Shown here: positions 5,571 through 8,356 of the stretch, piece after piece
Position numbering within the stretch: position 1 is the stretch's first letter
How the letters are laid out: the number at the start of each line of letters is the position of its first letter
Assembly (NCBI GenBank): GCA_003170115.1
Contig: PMZS01000213.1
Span: forward strand, 1-8,356
Direction: 5' to 3'
From: Spirochaetaceae bacterium
Lineage (GTDB): Bacteria > Spirochaetota > Spirochaetia > SZUA-6 > Fen-1364
DNA: 8,356 nucleotides
Position numbers and translations under genes: made by a program
The notes under the pieces: generated by a model
Seen by the model: only the letters and a program-made list of their open reading frames with translations
Database searches by the model: none
Told to the model about the DNA's origin: nothing

Positions 5571-6806
5571 ATGGCAGGACACCTCCTTCTGGTCATCGGC
5601 ATCGCCGTCCTGTTCTACGCCGCGCTTCCGGCGCTCGGCGCTTTCCACGCCCGAGGCCAATGGCGGCGATTCCGGAGGACCGTGACAACGGTTTCCCACT
5701 ACCCGACGGCGACCCCGGGCGTCGTGGGACGGGAGCGCTCCGTTCCCGTCGGCTGCTATCGCTTCTTCGGGACGCTCGAAGCAATCCAGGGCGACGACAG
5801 GATCTGGCTTACGAACGGACGCTTCTCGGTTGCCGCGGACCTCCGCCATGTCCGGGTGTACCTCATCCCGGAGTCGGAGAGCGACGAACCTGTCTCGCTG
5901 TCAGGCCGCGGGGCCGCCGCCGCGCTGGGCAGCGTGCCCTGGAACAGGATCTTCTCCCTGCCCGAGGGCACGCCGGTGTTCGTGGGCGGGGCGCTGTTTT
6001 CAGAGGAAGGCCGTGGCGTTTTCCGCGACAACGGGCGGACCCGGCTCCTCGTGGTCATTCACGACTGCCCGAAGGAGAGCCTCGTCCTGCGCGCGATCAG
6101 CGGAGGCAGGCAGCGAAACGAGTACATGAACACGTTCACGCTCCCCTCGGTGGCCATCGGCTCGCTCTCCCTGATCCTGTTCGCCTTCAGTCTGCTCGCC
6201 CTGCCCGAGCGCCTCGTGTCCCTGCTCGCCCTGACCGCGGGACTGGCTCCCCTGTCCCCGTTCCTCCCGCCCGGATTTCCCCTGTACTTCGCCTACCGCT
6301 CCTACTGGAAGAAGGCGCGGCTCCTGCGCGTGCAGAGGGACGTGGTCCGGCTTCCCCTCAGGTACTTCCCGACATCTCCCGGAGCCGCCCGTGGCCGGCG
6401 CGCCACTCTGCTGCCCGACATGGAGCCCTACCTGATGGTCCGCGGAACAGGGGACCAACGCGGCGCTGATGTGATCATGAGCGAAGGCGCGCGCCTCGAG
6501 CTCCCGCCCGGCATCTCGCGGGTCGAGGTGGAGCTTCCCCGCGGGGGAATGCGGCGATTGGGGAACAGCGAAAGTGAGCGGGTCGCGTTCTGCGGCTACA
6601 CGGTCGAAGCGGACGGCGTTCGTCTGCGGAAACCCGATGATCCCATGGCAGGGTGCATCCTGCTCCCCGGCGACCCGGAGGTCCTCTCGCGCGAAAGCGA
6701 TCGGGCCGCCCTGCGCGACGAGCTGGTCTCAGCGGCGTTCATGGCCCTGGACGTGGTCGTCAACCTTCCCCTGGTGTTCATCCTGCTCTCCCTGGTCATC
6801 AAGTGA
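5571..6806 (+). CDS. Membrane protein of unknown function, about four transmembrane segments
   Basis: A 411-residue protein that I do not recognise. Likely membrane segments: 4-24 (LLLVIGIAVLFYAALPALGA), 190-211 (PSVAIGSLSLILFAFSLLAL), roughly 215-241 (a long Leu/Pro-rich hydrophobic stretch) and 387-410 at the extreme C-terminus. Between the first and second lies a soluble domain of about 160 residues with predicted beta-strands. Between the third and fourth is another soluble domain of about 140 residues, preceded by a basic YRSYWKKARLLR stretch that should face the cytoplasm. The order (N-terminal helix, beta-rich domain with a PEGTPVFVGG strand, then more helices) loosely recalls GIDE-type membrane proteins; I hold that at low confidence. 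No Shine-Dalgarno is evident: AAAGGA at 5539-5544 is too far from ATG 5571, yet no better start is seen. Its last 78 bases overlap trmB on the other strand. The frame is long, GC-rich and clearly coding. Confidence 0.8.
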   Translation: MAGHLLLVIGIAVLFYAALPALGAFHARGQWRRFRRTVTTVSHYPTATPGVVGRERSVPVGCYRFFGTLEAIQGDDRIWLTNGRFSVAADLRHVRVYLIPESESDEPVSLSGRGAAAALGSVPWNRIFSLPEGTPVFVGGALFSEEGRGVFRDNGRTRLLVVIHDCPKESLVLRAISGGRQRNEYMNTFTLPSVAIGSLSLILFAFSLLALPERLVSLLALTAGLAPLSPFLPPGFPLYFAYRSYWKKARLLRVQRDVVRLPLRYFPTSPGAARGRRATLLPDMEPYLMVRGTGDQRGADVIMSEGARLELPPGISRVEVELPRGGMRRLGNSESERVAFCGYTVEADGVRLRKPDDPMAGCILLPGDPEVLSRESDRAALRDELVSAAFMALDVVVNLPLVFILLSLVIK

Positions 6807-7391
6807 CGGGAATCGGACGGCGGAGAAAATCTTGACGGCCTTGCGCGCTTTGACGAAGCGCTGACCGTAGATCGATGTGAGAACGGCCTCCGGCACGGGC
6901 CCCTCGCTGAGGCGGAATCCTCCATGCAGGGCCAGAAGCACCTTGGCCTGCAGATAGTAGTCGAAGAAATCCGTTCCAAAGTACACCCGGCCACCGCCCC
7001 GCAGTCTCCCGTGCATCGAGCGAAGGGTTTCCATTGTGAAAAAGCGGCGCTTGCGATGCCTGCTCTTCGGCCAGGGATCGGGGAAATAAATGTGAAAAGC
7101 ATCAACGGAACAGGGCGGAAGATCGTGGAGGAACGCTTCGGCCGCGACGTGCAGGATCTGCACGTTCCGCAGCCCCCGCTTCTCCGCCTTCTCTCTGGCC
7201 CGGCGGCAACGCTTGGCCTTGATGTCGATGCCGATGAGCAGCGTGTCGGGCCGGCTCGCGGCGTACGAGGTAAGGAAGTGGCCATTCCCGCAGCCGATCT
7301 CCACTTCGCAGCCGCGCCCACCGGCGTTGCCCGCGAGGAGATCCTGGAGGGCAGTCACCGATGCCGCGGCAGCACGCGGCTGAGGTGACAA
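6729..7391 (-). CDS. trmB: tRNA (guanine-N7-)-methyltransferase
   Basis: TrmB uses S-adenosylmethionine to make m7G46 in the tRNA variable loop. The 220-residue product has the SAM-binding EIGCGNGHFL (31-40), the acidic loop GIDIKAKR (54-61), the family signature IYFPDPWPKSRHRKRR (101-116), FGTDFFDYY (118-126 region and after) and TSIYGQRFV near 172-180, in place of the usual T-x-Y/F-E-x-R. Homology ends near residue 193; the remaining 27 residues are a highly charged Asp/Gln/Glu/His-rich tail that exists because the frame runs 78 bases into the opposite-strand membrane-protein gene. The start is taken as TTG 7391, four bases after the upstream gene's TGA, which implies translational coupling. 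A GTG at 7358 is a possible alternative and would remove 11 non-conserved residues. It is the second gene of a minus-strand pair with the RNA-binding protein. Confidence 0.94.
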   Translation of the reverse strand: MSPQPRAAAASVTALQDLLAGNAGGRGCEVEIGCGNGHFLTSYAASRPDTLLIGIDIKAKRCRRAREKAEKRGLRNVQILHVAAEAFLHDLPPCSVDAFHIYFPDPWPKSRHRKRRFFTMETLRSMHGRLRGGGRVYFGTDFFDYYLQAKVLLALHGGFRLSEGPVPEAVLTSIYGQRFVKARKAVKIFSAVRFPSLDDQGEQDEHQGKVDDHVQGHERR

Positions 7392-7395
7392 TGAA

Positions 7396-8356
7396 TCACG
7401 TCGTTTCTTTCTCTTCCTTTTTCTTGGCGTAGTTCACGGTGATCGGCCGGCCCTTCACCTCAAGGCCTGAAAGCTTGCTGATCGCCTCTTCCGCCCGGGA
7501 CCGGGCAATGTCGACAAACGAGTACTTGTCGAAGACCCGGACGCCCCCGATGTCCCCCGCGGCGAGCTGGAGCTTTTCCGTGAACAACTCGGAAAGGTCG
7601 CGCGCAAACACGCGCCTGTTCCTCCCGACGCTCACGAAGAGCTGGGCGTAGTCCCCGCCCGCCCGGGGTTCCGCCCTCGACGTCCTCGGCGCATCCGCCG
7701 GCCGCTGCGCCTCCGGTCGCTTTGCAGGCCTGCCAGCATCGGGTGCGCTTCTCCCGAAACGTCCCCTCTGGCCTCGTGGCGGAATATTCACGTCAGAGGA
7801 GGGAGCCTGCAGCGGCGCAACAGAAGAGCCGCGCTGCCGGCCCCCTGTCGGTGCACGAGGCTGCTGTCCCGCCGAAGCCGTCGGGAGGGCAAGCTGGGAC
7901 TTCAGCAGGGACGCCATGAACAAGGGACGCAGAAGGAGCGGTACCTGCCTGCGGATCCGCGTCCGCAGCCGGGCAAGCTCGGCCTTGTCCTCGTCCCGTA
8001 TTCTCCGCAGCACACGGTCGATGGCTCCCGTGAGGAGCGCATCGTCATCCGGAAGCTCTTTCCTGTCAAACGTCACGCCGATCGCCTCCTGCAGCCTGCC
8101 GAGGTCCTTCTCCCGTTCGCCCAGCGCGATGATTGCCGCGCGTTTCAGCATCCCGCCAGGCGAACGGAGAGGACCGGTCGGGAAATCCATGAACACAACC
8201 TGGGATGGGGCGAGATCTTCCAGATCCGGGGCCACCGTGCCGGTGGCGAGCGGGACGAGCAGGACATCCAGTGCGCGCCGCGAGAAGGCCAGGAGCGCAT
8301 CTCTTCGGTCCGCCTGCTGCCGTCCCCCCGGGGGCAGGAGAACCGCGCGCAACCCC
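7396..8356 (-). CDS. DEAD-box-helicase-derived protein with DbpA-type RNA-binding domain, N-terminus beyond the window
   Basis: The frame is open to the window edge; a TTG at 8352 exists, but the protein probably continues upstream. Residues are counted from 8352. Residues 1-85 align by pattern with the end of a DEAD-box RecA-2 domain: GGRQQADRRDALLAFSRR, then DVLLVP, then SQVVFMDFP, where VxNYDLP is normal. The catalytic parts are gone: motif V (TDxAxRGxD) reads PLATGTVAPD, and where motif VI (HRxGRTGR) should stand there is PTGPLRSPGG. A helical linker (85-155), a Gly/Arg/Pro/Ala-rich disordered stretch (160-232) and a DbpA/CsdA-like RNA-binding domain (about 235-311) with YAQLFVSVGRNRR, GVRVFDKYSFVDI and VKGRPITVNYA follow. 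It most likely binds structured RNA without unwinding it. Four bases separate its stop from trmB. An intact frame and a conserved C-terminal domain argue against a pseudogene. Confidence 0.82.
   Translation of the reverse strand, partial: GLRAVLLPPGGRQQADRRDALLAFSRRALDVLLVPLATGTVAPDLEDLAPSQVVFMDFPTGPLRSPGGMLKRAAIIALGEREKDLGRLQEAIGVTFDRKELPDDDALLTGAIDRVLRRIRDEDKAELARLRTRIRRQVPLLLRPLFMASLLKSQLALPTASAGQQPRAPTGGRQRGSSVAPLQAPSSDVNIPPRGQRGRFGRSAPDAGRPAKRPEAQRPADAPRTSRAEPRAGGDYAQLFVSVGRNRRVFARDLSELFTEKLQLAAGDIGGVRVFDKYSFVDIARSRAEEAISKLSGLEVKGRPITVNYAKKKEEKETT

Noticed and set aside
4822..5685. Plus-strand open frame (287 codons) opposite the hydrolase
   Set aside because: The minus strand carries a complete MBL motif set, and this frame also crosses the divergent intergenic region into the membrane-protein gene in the wrong frame.

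Overview
The window is GC-rich bacterial chromosome, densely packed, with no tRNA, rRNA, CRISPR array or insertion sequence that I can see. It holds nine protein genes. The best clue to the host is the infA/dksA pair. The 72-residue IF-1 and the short 118-residue DksA-type protein look, from memory, most like treponemal (Spirochaetota) versions, and a head-to-head infA/dksA arrangement is also what I recall for Treponema pallidum. My placement is a high-GC member of the Spirochaetia, possibly uncultured. This is inference from recalled sequences and was not checked by a search.

Left part (1-3252, plus strand): the 3' part of purC (purine synthesis), then a probable exported endonuclease/exonuclease/phosphatase-fold enzyme whose GTG start overlaps the purC stop by 4 bases, then argJ (arginine synthesis). 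The argJ gene appears to have its own promoter, placed so close to the start codon that its transcript could be leaderless. This ArgJ also departs from several family signatures.

Middle (3276-4537): infA (minus strand, TTG start behind a perfect Shine-Dalgarno) and dksA (plus strand) diverge from a 156-base region with two good sigma-70 promoters, each with a perfect TTGACA. Exactly three copies of a 31-bp hairpin-forming repeat begin on the last base of the dksA stop codon. A small unrecognised protein gene follows.

Right part (4483-8356): a metallo-beta-lactamase-fold hydrolase (minus) carries an unusual C-terminal tail of about 116 residues that is rich in Lys, Arg, Pro and Ala and has no acidic residues. 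It diverges from an unrecognised membrane protein gene (plus). That gene runs into trmB (tRNA m7G46 methyltransferase, minus). Upstream of trmB lies a protein derived from a DEAD-box helicase, which has a DbpA-type RNA-binding domain but apparently destroyed helicase motifs V and VI; it is cut by the window edge.

The window is mostly housekeeping (purine and arginine synthesis, translation initiation, transcription control, tRNA modification). The points most worth a second look are the degenerate helicase with a retained RNA-binding domain, the histone-like tail on the hydrolase, the 31-bp repeat after dksA, the divergent and possibly leaderless argJ, and two convergent gene pairs whose coding ends overlap.
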